Shown here: positions 1 through 8,398 of the stretch, one piece after another
Numbering within the stretch: the first letter of the stretch is position 1
Layout of the letters: each line of letters starts with the position of its first letter
NCBI GenBank assembly: GCA_024239075.1
Contig: JANBVI010000020.1
Span: 124,001 to 188,000 of the forward strand
Length of the DNA: 64,000 nucleotides
Source of the DNA: Fischerella sp. CENA71
GTDB taxonomy: Bacteria > Cyanobacteriota > Cyanobacteriia > Cyanobacteriales > Nostocaceae
Reading direction: 5' to 3'
Program-made: the position numbers and the translations under genes
The notes under the pieces: model-generated
Told to the model about the DNA's origin: nothing
The model's database searches: none
Seen by the model: the letters and a program-made list of their open reading frames with translations, nothing else

Positions 1-342
1 GACTTTACCTTTGTCAGTGATGCTGTAGCGGCGAATTTAGCCGCCGCTACCGTACCAGAAGCTATAGGGGAAATATTTAATATTGGCGGTGGTAGTAGAG
101 TCGTTTTAGCAGAAGTTTTGAAGACAATGGAAGAAATTGTTGGGCATTCAATCAAAAAGAACTACATAGAAAGAGCTATGGGAGATGCTCGTCACACCGC
201 AGCAGATGTGTCAAAAGCACGAAGTATTTTAGGATATCAGCCACAAGTTTCCCTCTATGAAGGATTAAGCCAACAATGGCAGTGGATACAATCATTTTAT
301 TTACAGAAAGTCGGCGGCAAAGAATTCCTTCGAGATCGGTAA
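1..342 (+). CDS. NAD-dependent sugar-nucleotide epimerase/dehydratase, 3' part
   Basis: The reading frame is open from base 1 to the TAA at 340-342, so the gene starts left of the window; the ATG at 118 is internal. The 113 visible residues match the C-terminal end of extended short-chain dehydrogenases that act on nucleotide sugars (UDP-glucose 4-epimerase or UDP-glucuronate epimerase type). Visible signs are FVSDAVAANLAA, the substrate-loop strand EIFNIGGG, and near the end DVSKARSILGYQP followed by a helical tail. The Rossmann fold and the YxxxK active site are outside the window, so the exact sugar substrate cannot be told. Such enzymes feed cell-envelope polysaccharide synthesis. Confidence 0.85.
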   Translation, partial: DFTFVSDAVAANLAAATVPEAIGEIFNIGGGSRVVLAEVLKTMEEIVGHSIKKNYIERAMGDARHTAADVSKARSILGYQPQVSLYEGLSQQWQWIQSFYLQKVGGKEFLRDR

Positions 343-640
343 TTCGTAATTGGTAATTGGTAATTGGTGATTCTTACCCATTGCCCATTACCCATTGCAT
401 AACCACATTCTGAGTCCCCTTGTGGACAAGGAATATTAAATCGATTGTTCAAAAAAACATTAAATTTTTATAAAAAACGCAATTTATCTTCTCCAACTGC
501 AAAAGAGTACGATATCCTGTATAACAATTTGATAAACATGGTAGATGTTTCAATCCTGTCAAATTTGCTATTACTCAAGAATCTACCACTAAGCCCTTGT
601 TTAAATGGGTAAGTTAAATAATGCACACATGTTAGTCAAT
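343..640. repeat. Intergenic stretch with short tandem repeats
   Basis: No gene is seen. At about 343-400 there are heptamer-like tandem repeats (TAATTGG and CCCATTA types) of the sort scattered through heterocystous cyanobacterial genomes. The rest is A+T-rich. Bases just left of 640 are the flank of the IsrB element and would supply its guide. Confidence 0.6.
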
Positions 641-848
641 AACCCTGCCCTAAAGAGGGACGGGGCTTGTAAGAGGCAAATCTTACGTGTTTGACTAGCC
701 CATTGAGACACTGACTGACACGTACTGCCGGATGCTTCCCCAGTCCGGTTTATCTACAAACTGTTTTGCCGACAGTGTTGGGTAAAGCCAAGCCATTTTG
801 TCAGTGTTGGGCGAGGGGACTTACAACTCTACTCGGAGGTTTATCACC
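620..848 (+). ncRNA. Probable omega RNA of the IsrB element
   Basis: The roughly 180-200 nt between the left-end hairpin and isrB hold no credible ORF but several stems: 643-665, GTAAGA/TCTTAC at 669-686, and CCGGA/TCCGG at 728-748. In described IscB/IsrB elements the guide RNA is encoded directly upstream of the protein, with its 5' guide taken from the flank outside the left end. Position and structure fit that plan. The 5' boundary and guide (about 620-640 here) are inferred and the RNA was not compared with a covariance model. Confidence 0.65.
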
Positions 849-2012
849 ATGTTACGAGTAAGCGTTCTATCACCACTAGGCAAACCCCTGATGCCAACAA
901 AAGCCAGTCGTGCTAGACGTTGGTTGAAAGAGGGCAAAGCAAAGGTTGTACACAACGACCTTGGTATATTTCAGATTAAACTGATTTCGCATCCCAAATC
1001 TCAAAACACACAGGCAATTGCTGTAGGGGTTGACCCGGGCAAACATTACACAGATATTGGTGTGCAATCTGCGCGGAGTACCCTGTGGCTAGCTCATCTG
1101 CAACTGCCGTTCAAAACTGTGCGCTCCCGCATGGAACAGCGCCGCATCATGCGGAGAGGGCGCAGAGGTAGAAGAATCAATCGTAAGGTAGCGTTCAGTA
1201 AACGCGCACACCGCCAGAAGCGCTTTGATAACCGTCGCCAGTGCAAAATACCTCCAAGTATTCGAGCTAATCGCCAATTGGAGTTAAGAGTACTTGACGA
1301 ACTATCTTGGATTTACCCCATCACTACAGTGACTTACGAAATTGTTAAAGCGCGTGGTGACAAAGAGTTTAGTCCTGTGATGGTTGGTCAGAATTGGCAG
1401 TTGCAAAACCTGCAAGAATTTGGATTTGAGGAGGTTAAGCAGATTGAGGGCTGGCAGACTATCAATATCAGGCAACAGCTAAAGTTGCACAAACAGAAAC
1501 ACTCCAAAGGTGATGCGATTCCTGCTACTCATGCTGTTGATGGTGTCGCTCTTGCTGCAAGTGCATTTATTCGTTACGGCAGAATTGAGTGCCACTCTCA
1601 AGGGTGGATTGGTGAAATATCAGTAACACCAGCACCATTTACCGTAATTCGTCGTCCTCCCGTGTCGCGTCGTCAACTTCATCTGATGGTTCCCGCTCCT
1701 GGCGGGGTAAGGAGGAAATACGGCGGCACTGTGACGCGGTATGGGTTTAGGAAGGGTGACTACGTTGAAGCCACTCAAGGCGGTAGAACCTATCGTGCTT
1801 GGGTGAGTGGCGACACTGAAAAACAAGTTTCTGTCTCTGACCAAAACTGGAAACGGCTTGGTCAGTTCAGTAAAAACAAAGTCCGGTTGGTACAGCGAAG
1901 CACAGGTTTAATCGTGCTGCCAACTCGGAGATCGTCAAATCTCCTCCCATCGAAGGAGTCGGTTTGACCTGCTATCCCTCCCCGACCTGCTTCGCTGAGG
2001 TTGGGGTCTCTC
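640..2012 (+). mobile_element. IS200/IS605-like element carrying isrB, no tnpA
   Basis: The left end has an imperfect hairpin at 643-665 (CCCTGCCC, loop TAAAGA, GGGACGGGG with one bulged A). The right end has a hairpin at 1980-2006 (CCCCGACCT / AGGTTGGGG, one G-T wobble) just after the isrB stop. Subterminal hairpins on one strand without terminal inverted repeats are the hallmark of IS200/IS605 ends, which TnpA recognises as single-stranded DNA. No TnpA (Y1 transposase) gene lies inside, so the element is probably mobilised only in trans. Exact cleavage positions are inferred. Confidence 0.75.
849..1967 (+). CDS. isrB: IsrB, RuvC-only RNA-guided nickase-type protein (IscB relative)
   Basis: The 372-residue protein starts at the ATG at 849, preceded by GGAGG at 835-839; an in-frame start at 798 lacks such a site. 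Domains in order: PLMP domain (GKPLMPTKASRARRWL, residues 11-26), RuvC-I with D62 in GVDPGKHYTDIGV, an arginine-rich bridge helix (about 93-115), RuvC-II with E164 in TYEIVKARG, RuvC-III with H228 and D231 in HAVDGVALA, and a C-terminal region with RRQLH and KYGGTVTRYGFRKGD. RuvC-II runs into RuvC-III within about 65 residues, so the HNH domain of IscB is absent, which defines IsrB. Known IsrB proteins nick the non-target strand guided by omega RNA. All RuvC acidic residues are present, so it is probably functional. Confidence 0.88.
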   Translation: MLRVSVLSPLGKPLMPTKASRARRWLKEGKAKVVHNDLGIFQIKLISHPKSQNTQAIAVGVDPGKHYTDIGVQSARSTLWLAHLQLPFKTVRSRMEQRRIMRRGRRGRRINRKVAFSKRAHRQKRFDNRRQCKIPPSIRANRQLELRVLDELSWIYPITTVTYEIVKARGDKEFSPVMVGQNWQLQNLQEFGFEEVKQIEGWQTINIRQQLKLHKQKHSKGDAIPATHAVDGVALAASAFIRYGRIECHSQGWIGEISVTPAPFTVIRRPPVSRRQLHLMVPAPGGVRRKYGGTVTRYGFRKGDYVEATQGGRTYRAWVSGDTEKQVSVSDQNWKRLGQFSKNKVRLVQRSTGLIVLPTRRSSNLLPSKESV

Positions 2013-2328
2013 GCAGAAACAAAGATGAAAAATGAATAAAATTTTACTATCCTTTCGCGCCTGTATTCTCTATGCTTGGGATAGATGTAATTTATTTGTG
2101 TCTGTGTCTGCAAAAGCTGGTATTCACTATTGAAATTTTTTAGTGGTGATTACCGTACAAAACCGAATTTGATAGCAACTAAGTAGAGTTAGTTATGATA
2201 TATTTAAGAAGCCAAGACTGGCTTTGCCAAAGTACATAACTCTACGGATCGGCAATAGTTCCGAAGCGGAAAGCGGTTTTGACTAAGCATTTACCAAATC
2301 AAATCTGAATTAAAATTCAATCGAGGTT
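2013..2328. other. Intergenic region before the DUF4327 gene
   Basis: No gene is seen. A small stem AAGCCA/TGGCTT lies at about 2211-2226. The remainder is A+T-rich and presumably carries the promoter of the gene at 2329; no clear -35/-10 pair was identified. Confidence 0.4.
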
Positions 2329-2547
2329 ATGATTCAGCAAGTAATTCACCCTATGGTGAAGTTGCAGCGTAACGTGCAATCACTCGTAGACTCAAACATT
2401 ATCAAGCCAACCGATAGTATCTGGAAAATAGCTCTACTTTTCGGTAATGATTGGCAGCATTGGAAAAAAGAATTGTTGGATTTTGGATTTAATATGCAAG
2501 ATCCGGTTAGTGACTTGTTAGCAGTAGAGGCATGGGACGAAGAGTAA
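2329..2547 (+). CDS. DUF4327-like small cyanobacterial protein
   Basis: 72 residues with a GAGG just upstream of the ATG. The layout resembles DUF4327, a small family of unknown function found in cyanobacteria: a basic N-terminal helix with VQSLVDSNIIKPTDSIW, then DWQHWKKELLDFGF, then DPVSDLLAVEAWDEE at the end (family pattern: LV..g.v....iy.L, W...E.EL..., D.I.DLIg.E.WD). It is acidic at the C-terminus with no membrane segment. A convergent kinase gene follows after 83 bp that hold a loose inverted repeat (GTTAGTAG / CTACTAAC), possibly a shared terminator. The assignment rests on pattern memory. Confidence 0.6.
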   Translation: MIQQVIHPMVKLQRNVQSLVDSNIIKPTDSIWKIALLFGNDWQHWKKELLDFGFNMQDPVSDLLAVEAWDEE

Positions 2548-2630
2548 AAATAGTTAGTAGTTAGCTGTTGGTCGTTAGTTGTTGATAACTATGAACAAGC
2601 AACTACTAACTACTGACCATAAAGTTTTTG

Positions 2631-3845
2631 TTACTGACAAGCTGCTAAGGCTGTGGCTAGTTCCTTTGCTGTCTGATAGCGATCGCGTGGTAGTGGTTGT
2701 GTAACGCGATGAATTACCTCTGCTAGTTTAGGGGTAATAGTTGGGACTTTAGCCACATCAAACCGAAAGCTTCGTCCTTGCTGACGGTAAAATTTGAAAG
2801 GGTTTTCACCACTGAGTAGATAAATTAATGTCGGGCCAATAGCGTATAAATCCGATTGAGTCAGAGGTTGTCCCCGTTCCTGTTCGGGAGCGCAATAGCC
2901 TTCTGCACCAATCCGAGTACCAGGTGCAGTACCAACAATTTCCTTGACTGCACCAAAATCTAGCACAACTATGCAATTATTGGAATTCCGCACCATCAGG
3001 TTTGCTGGTTTAATGTCCCGGTGAATTAGCGGAGGTTCTTGGCTATGCAAATAGTCCAAAATATCACAAGTTTGGATCATCCAAGCGATCGCTTGAGTGG
3101 GAGTGACAGGCCCTTTGTATGCAATCAATTTTTCTAAATCATCACCATGGACTAATTCCATAGCCAAGTATCTTTTTCCGCCCTCCTCAAAAAAATCATA
3201 ATATTTGGGAATTCCAGGATGGTAGAGAGATTTGAGAGTGTTAGCTTCTCGTTCAAATAGTTCACGGGCTTTAGCAATTTTAGCCATGTCAGCATTCATT
3301 TGCTTCAGCACCAAAAGTTGTGGGTGTCCGGCGATTTTTCCAGTATTATCCCAAGCTAAATAAGTGGTTCCCATACCTCCCTGCCCTAATGTCCGCAATA
3401 CTTGATAATTACGAATAGTTTTGATTACAGACAAGGGTTGACCACAATGAATACAAAATAGATTTTGGGGAGAGTTGCCTTCGTGAGTACAACTACTCAG
3501 TGAATAGATTGGTCTATTTGAAACCTTTATTTGCTCAATCTGAAACTTTAAAATCGGGCCTCCCCGCGCCAATTGCAGCAGGGAATCATTTGGTATGGAA
3601 CTTTGAGTAACTAGCACACCATTGAGAAAAGTACCATTTGTACCTTTACTAATCACCTGCCACAAACCGCCATCATCACCCGAACTAATTTGTCTGAGTT
3701 CAAGATGATGTCTAGATACAAGAGTATCGCTTAAAACAACATGATTATCCGCCGAACGACCAATCCGAATCACTGGTTCGTCTTCAAAATGCCAGTTTTG
3801 GAGGGGTGTTTTTTGTTGCGGTTCTAACAGGGTCAGAGTAACCAC
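2631..3845 (-). CDS. FHA domain - zinc knuckle - Ser/Thr protein kinase
   Basis: 404 residues. An FHA phosphothreonine-binding domain (about 20-100; IGRSADNHVVL, SRHHLEL, GTNGTFLNG) is followed by a four-ligand Zn-binding-like patch (C119, H121, C131, C134) and a Hanks-type kinase (about 147-400). Catalytic features are intact: glycine loop LGQGGMGTTY, VAIK-type K181, HRDIKPAN at 275-282, DFG at 296-298 and a CAPEQ activation-segment end. No transmembrane helix is visible, so it is probably cytoplasmic. The PP2C phosphatase gene lies immediately upstream on the same strand, an obvious antagonist. Substrates cannot be predicted. Confidence 0.9.
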   Translation of the reverse strand: MVTLTLLEPQQKTPLQNWHFEDEPVIRIGRSADNHVVLSDTLVSRHHLELRQISSGDDGGLWQVISKGTNGTFLNGVLVTQSSIPNDSLLQLARGGPILKFQIEQIKVSNRPIYSLSSCTHEGNSPQNLFCIHCGQPLSVIKTIRNYQVLRTLGQGGMGTTYLAWDNTGKIAGHPQLLVLKQMNADMAKIAKARELFEREANTLKSLYHPGIPKYYDFFEEGGKRYLAMELVHGDDLEKLIAYKGPVTPTQAIAWMIQTCDILDYLHSQEPPLIHRDIKPANLMVRNSNNCIVVLDFGAVKEIVGTAPGTRIGAEGYCAPEQERGQPLTQSDLYAIGPTLIYLLSGENPFKFYRQQGRSFRFDVAKVPTITPKLAEVIHRVTQPLPRDRYQTAKELATALAACQ

Positions 3846-3904
3846 AATTACAAAGTAACTAAGGGAATGGGATTTTTTGGTAGTTGATAATTGATAGTTG
3901 GTAG

Positions 3905-4010
3905 TTGATTGCTGGTTATTTCTCCATAGACGCGTAAGCGGTTACCTATGGTAGGCTTGTAGCGACAGGAGTGCAAGTAGCCACTCTGTGTCGAAGCGCA
4001 GGGTACAACA
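3905..4010. repeat. Intergenic palindromic repeat
   Basis: The spacer between the PP2C and kinase genes holds two stems: CCATAG ... CTATGG around 3923-3952, and an imperfect CGACAgGAGTG ... CACTC(tg)TGTCG pair around 3963-3995. It looks like the short interspersed repeats common in Nostocales; copy number elsewhere cannot be seen. Confidence 0.45.
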
Positions 4011-4032
4011 AACAACAAACAAAAAACAACTA

Positions 4033-6081
4033 TTAACCATTAACTATATCTTTTTGACTATCTGATACTGGGCGCACTTTTGCCCTAATGAGTACAATGG
4101 TGATGTTGTCATGACCATTGTAATTGTTTGCCAAATCAATTAAATCCCGAACGCCAGTTTCCAGATTAGCGCCAGAACTGAGTAAAGGAAGTAAATGATT
4201 TGAATAGTGGGTTTCTAGTAAATTATTATCTGATAAACCGTCTGAAGCTAAAACAAATAAAGTATCTTCAGTAATCTCAAAAAACTGCACATCCGCAGAA
4301 ATTGAGTGTTCATCACGTGGACCAAGGGCTTGTGTGAGTTGATATGCATCCGGGCGGGTATATGCCACACTAGGCTCAACTCCTCGTGAGATTTCCCGTT
4401 GACCAACTTCGTGATCTACTGTTATTTGTTCTAAACCAGATTTGCGGGTGAGGCGATAAAGACGACTATCACCCACATGAGCCACGGCTGCTTGAGTATC
4501 ATGAATTAACAGCATCACCAAAGTTGTACCCATCCGTCCAACACCAGAACGGGCATCTTGTTGATTGACATTATAAATTGCTTGGTTTGCTTGTCCTATT
4601 GCTTCACGAATTTGCTCTTGTGTGGGTAATTCATTCTCAATCGCATGATTTTGAAAGTATTTTTGCAAAGTGTTAACAGCCAAAGCACTTGCTACCTCCC
4701 CGCCAGCATGTCCACCCATACCATCACAAAGAATATACAAAGCACGGGCCTGCACATGGCGACTGGAGGGTAATTCTAGCTTACTGATTTTGGCATCAAT
4801 ACCAAAGTAGTCTTCATTATGATGTCGTTGACGCCCAACATCGGTCAGCCCAGCATGTTCTAAACTGATTAGCTGCATTGGTAGCACTACTGTGGCCATA
4901 TCATCGTTTTTTGAGACATAGTCTGCTTCTGAGTCATCTAATTGGAGAAGAGTAGGTGAATTAGTAGCTAGATTGACTGTTGCACTCACATGTGATTCAT
5001 CAAAACTAAAGTTTGGTTGCAATTCTGTGGCGATCGCCTGTAAACCAGACTGTAACTGCAACAAAGTATCAATCTTACCAGTTTCCAAATCTGTTAACAG
5101 TTCTAACAAAGAACCAAATTGTGTCCGCTGAGATTCTCTAAAAAGCTTTTGCCAAACATCTGCCAAAGCTTGAATATTCAAACCATTTTCCCATTGTTCG
5201 GATGTGTTGTTCTCTTCATTGCTCAGTGGGCTGTCAGTACTACTTAGTTTATATTGTGACATATATAGCATCTGTAATGCCACTGCTTGGTCTTCATCTA
5301 ACCGCAGATTCGACAAATCCAAAAGACTATGACAACAATTTAAAGGTTCTAGTAAAGCCCAAAGTAGTGTCATCTGATAACAACAATTGACCATTTGTAG
5401 AGAAGTCGTTGACTCATCGTGCCACAAATCCAGTAAACAGGGCCAATCAGAACGATCTTCAATCAGTATGACCTCGATATTCTCGTTTTGCCAAGCATCA
5501 TGAATTGGCGGTATGCCTTGATGAGTATAAGCTGCCAAAGCCACATATGCTTCCGCAGAAGCAGGAACACTACTAGCTTCCATAGCATGTGTTACTAGCC
5601 CTTGATGCTGATTAGCGATCATGGCTTCAAGAGGAGAAACCTGATAAGGCAAACAATCTAAAACTTTTACATATACTTGAGTCTGAGGTGCTAAATCTCT
5701 CAAATCTGGCAGTGAGTCTAGCAACTGATAACGTTGTTGTTGATCTAAGTAGGGGTCTTCTGGAAGCAGGGATGGGTTAGCAGAAGAAACAGAGATAACC
5801 GGACGCGATGAGGTAGGGACAGTTTCAGTCTTTGGCTCACTACCTCTCTCCTTCTGGGTGTTATGAGAGTCTACTTCCCCAACTTCTAAATTTTCTTTCT
5901 TAGTAATAATTGCCCACCAAACTCTGCCACATTCCGCACCACAGTTATGACACTTTTGTGCATTCACAGGCACTTGGGTATTGCATTGCAGACAGAACTT
6001 ATGGGTCAGGGACGCCCCACATTTTTGACAGAATTTGTTGGAATTGGGGTTTTCAAATTGACACTGAGGGCAAATCAGCAT
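4033..6081 (-). CDS. Zinc-ribbon PP2C-type Ser/Thr phosphatase
   Basis: 682 residues. The N-terminus has two CxxC...CxxC zinc ribbons (C4, C7, C18, C21; C30, C33, C44, C47). A long middle part (about 90-400) is unassigned. The C-terminal PP2C domain (about 415-670) shows the metal and active-site motifs HHNEDYFG, CDGMGGHAGGE, GTTLV, HVGDSRLYRL, ASDGLSDN and DNITIV. It removes phosphate from Ser/Thr using two metal ions and probably counteracts the FHA kinase encoded 187 bp downstream on the same strand. The double ribbon suggests docking to a partner. The middle could be a degenerate kinase-like regulatory fold, but I cannot show this. Confidence 0.88.
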   Translation of the reverse strand: MLICPQCQFENPNSNKFCQKCGASLTHKFCLQCNTQVPVNAQKCHNCGAECGRVWWAIITKKENLEVGEVDSHNTQKERGSEPKTETVPTSSRPVISVSSANPSLLPEDPYLDQQQRYQLLDSLPDLRDLAPQTQVYVKVLDCLPYQVSPLEAMIANQHQGLVTHAMEASSVPASAEAYVALAAYTHQGIPPIHDAWQNENIEVILIEDRSDWPCLLDLWHDESTTSLQMVNCCYQMTLLWALLEPLNCCHSLLDLSNLRLDEDQAVALQMLYMSQYKLSSTDSPLSNEENNTSEQWENGLNIQALADVWQKLFRESQRTQFGSLLELLTDLETGKIDTLLQLQSGLQAIATELQPNFSFDESHVSATVNLATNSPTLLQLDDSEADYVSKNDDMATVVLPMQLISLEHAGLTDVGRQRHHNEDYFGIDAKISKLELPSSRHVQARALYILCDGMGGHAGGEVASALAVNTLQKYFQNHAIENELPTQEQIREAIGQANQAIYNVNQQDARSGVGRMGTTLVMLLIHDTQAAVAHVGDSRLYRLTRKSGLEQITVDHEVGQREISRGVEPSVAYTRPDAYQLTQALGPRDEHSISADVQFFEITEDTLFVLASDGLSDNNLLETHYSNHLLPLLSSGANLETGVRDLIDLANNYNGHDNITIVLIRAKVRPVSDSQKDIVNG

Positions 6082-6189
6082 TGTGGAAGTTCCTTAATTC
6101 CCGACCAAGGTGCTTGTGGCTACTACACTCAAAGTGCCACAATTGGCAGCCCCTGCCTATAGTAGACCTACAAATGATTGTAGTTTCAC

Positions 6190-6245
6190 AAGGGAGTTTT
6201 TGTAGCAGTCTTATTCATCCCCACCCCTCTTGTAGGTGGGGAATT
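6190..6245. other. GC-rich hairpin between histidine kinase and phosphatase genes
   Basis: A CCCCACC / GGTGGGG stem at about 6212-6240 is followed by TTCTGTCGAA. It lies downstream of the histidine kinase stop only by its own start-side position, being between two minus-strand genes. It lacks a T tract. The layout (GC stem then a TGTC-like tail) resembles eroded IS200/IS605 right ends; this is weak. Confidence 0.35.
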
Positions 6246-6258
6246 CTGTCGAATTAGG

Positions 6259-7557
6259 TTAAAGTGGCAGTTGAATTGTAAAACAAGTATAGTTAGACCC
6301 ACTTTCAGCTTTAATTGTTCCACCTATATACTTGGTCATCTTTTGTACCAATGCTAAACCTAATCCTGTACCTCCCTGTTTCAAAGGATCGTTACTGGGG
6401 ATACGGTAAAATTTGTCAAATATGCGTGGCAATTCAGATGCAGGGATTTCTACACCATAATTAGTAACCTGAATTTGCATGAAACTAGCTTTTGACTGAG
6501 CAGCAATAATAATTTCTGCATCTGTTGGACTAAATTTACAGGCGTTTGTCAGCAGTTCGATCAAAATACGCTCCAAGCTAAACTGATCGCAGATGAAGCT
6601 CGGAAGATTGTCAGCTATCCTGATGTGCAAATTATGTGAATAACTGTTGCGATCGCGTACTTGAAATAGCCTCACTACCCGTTCTAACCATTCTTGAACT
6701 TGAATAGTTTCTAATACTAGCGGTTTGGCACCTATATCCAAACGTTGTAAATCTAAAAACTTATTAATTAGATTTATCTCTCTGTCACATTCATTGTTTA
6801 AAATTTGGAAATAGCGAGCCACTTTTGAACGTTCTAGATGATGTTTTGACATTTCTGATAACAAGTTTTGCTCTTGGTTGAGCGCAATTTCCAACATCTG
6901 TATGGCCATTTTCATGTTGGTAAGGGGCGTCCTAAGTTCGTGAGAAATAGTGTTGAGAAATTCATCTTTGAGGCGATTGAGGGTCTCTAATTCCTCCAAT
7001 TGCGCTTGTGTGTCTTTTTGACTTTGTTTGAGAGGAACTTCTGCTAATTTTCGCTCGGTTATGTCTTCACAAACCATTAGAATCAATGGATTTTCCTTAC
7101 CTGATTGCAATACCCGCACTCCTACTTTTACCCATACCATTTGACTGGCAGGGCAGTTTAAGCACAACTCGATATTGACAGTTGCATTTTCTTGTGGCTC
7201 TCCTAATAAGGTCATCAATACATCAGATAACCTTTGCTGTTCTGATTGCTCAAACAAATTTAAAACAGGCTGTTGTACTAGTTCTTGTGGAGAATAACCA
7301 AGACTAGTAGCACCAAAATAATTGACAGATAATATTACTCCATCTTGATTGAGAATAAAATAGACACAAGGTATATTTTCATACAACTTGCGATACCATA
7401 ACAGTTCTTCTTGGGTACGACGCCAGGATTCTGCTGTACAAATCTCTACTTCTGAGGCTTTTTCTGGTACAAGTTCCAACCATGCAGATGTTGCAGAAAC
7501 TGTATTATGTTGTTGTTGGCAAGTGTGATGCCTTCTAAATGGCTGATTAAGGCTCAT
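6259..7557 (-). CDS. PAS-domain sensor histidine kinase
   Basis: 432 residues from the ATG at 7557; a TTG at 7578 would add seven residues and neither start has a clear ribosome site. A PAS sensory domain (about 50-165, with an EDITERK end) is followed by a short coiled linker, HisKA with the phosphorylatable His in HELRTPLTNMK, and a HATPase_c domain with NACKFSP (N box), DKFYRI and GGTGLGLALV (G box). No membrane segment is seen, so it should sense a cytoplasmic signal. No response regulator is adjacent, so this is an orphan kinase. It follows the phosphatase gene on the same strand. Confidence 0.92.
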   Translation of the reverse strand: MSLNQPFRRHHTCQQQHNTVSATSAWLELVPEKASEVEICTAESWRRTQEELLWYRKLYENIPCVYFILNQDGVILSVNYFGATSLGYSPQELVQQPVLNLFEQSEQQRLSDVLMTLLGEPQENATVNIELCLNCPASQMVWVKVGVRVLQSGKENPLILMVCEDITERKLAEVPLKQSQKDTQAQLEELETLNRLKDEFLNTISHELRTPLTNMKMAIQMLEIALNQEQNLLSEMSKHHLERSKVARYFQILNNECDREINLINKFLDLQRLDIGAKPLVLETIQVQEWLERVVRLFQVRDRNSYSHNLHIRIADNLPSFICDQFSLERILIELLTNACKFSPTDAEIIIAAQSKASFMQIQVTNYGVEIPASELPRIFDKFYRIPSNDPLKQGGTGLGLALVQKMTKYIGGTIKAESGSNYTCFTIQLPL

Positions 7558-7702
7558 AGAACTTAAACTTGCACCCAAGCGCTGTGTTAACGAAGGAAGT
7601 CAAAAAGAAAAAAACATTATACAGTCAATAGCATGATTTGCGTGAAAAAAGTTAAGACAAAGGTCATTGGTCATTTGTTATTAGTAAGAATTTTAATGAT
7701 GT

Positions 7703-8365
7703 TTATGTTTTCGTAACTCGCCCTCTGTTTATTCCCGATGACTTGCTGAAATTAAGCTGTTGTTTTCTCAAAGAGCGATTGGGAAAAGATAACTTATGTA
7801 GTGACTTGATTTCGTGTGATGTCAAATCACGCCATTCACCGGGTTTTAAATTATCCAAGTGTAACTGAGCGATCGCCACTCGCACTAATCTTAACGTCGG
7901 AAATCCCACAGCAGCCGTCATTCTCCGTACTTGCCGATTTTTTCCCTCAGTCAAAGTCATCTCCAACCATGCTGTCGGTACATTCTTACGAAATCGAATT
8001 GGCGGATCGCGATCGCTTAAGGTTGGTTCTGCTGACAACAGTTGCACTTTAGCTGGTCGAGTGCGGTAATCCTGAATTATGACGCCTTCTTCTAATTTTT
8101 TCAAGGCAGCAGCATCAGGAATACGTTCCACCTGTACCCAGTAAGTACGTTCATGTCCAAACCGAGGATCACAAAGTCGGTGTTGCAGTTGTCCATGATT
8201 TGTCAACAACAATAAACCTTCACTATCCCAGTCCAAACGCCCCACCGGATATACATCAGGAACCGAAATATAGTCTTTTAAGGTGCTACGAGTTGGATTA
8301 TCTTGAGTAAACTGACACAGAACTCCATAAGGTTTGTAGAACAAAATATATCGGTCATTAGTCAT
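7703..8365 (-). CDS. rluE: RluE-like 23S rRNA pseudouridine synthase
   Basis: 220 residues of the RsuA/RluE family, which isomerise uridine to pseudouridine in rRNA. The start reads [12 protein letters not shown], the catalytic Asp is in [15 protein letters not shown], and later blocks are [36 protein letters not shown] and GFPTLRLVR. These follow E. coli RluE (U2457 of 23S rRNA) closely, without an N-terminal S4 domain. A basic tail of about 25 residues extends past the usual end. It stands alone, with the gene at 8399 leaving in the opposite direction. Confidence 0.9.
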   Translation of the reverse strand: MTNDRYILFYKPYGVLCQFTQDNPTRSTLKDYISVPDVYPVGRLDWDSEGLLLLTNHGQLQHRLCDPRFGHERTYWVQVERIPDAAALKKLEEGVIIQDYRTRPAKVQLLSAEPTLSDRDPPIRFRKNVPTAWLEMTLTEGKNRQVRRMTAAVGFPTLRLVRVAIAQLHLDNLKPGEWRDLTSHEIKSLHKLSFPNRSLRKQQLNFSKSSGINRGRVTKT

Positions 8366-8398
8366 TGGTTATTGGTCATATAGAGTGAGAAGTGAATT

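Noticed and set aside
798-848. Longer IsrB N-terminus starting at 798
   Set aside because: Those 17 codons lie in the probable omega RNA and the GGAGG site points to 849.
849-1967. Ordinary TnpB or IscB
   Set aside because: The PLMP domain and the C-terminal RRQLH/YGG block exclude TnpB, and the missing HNH domain excludes IscB.
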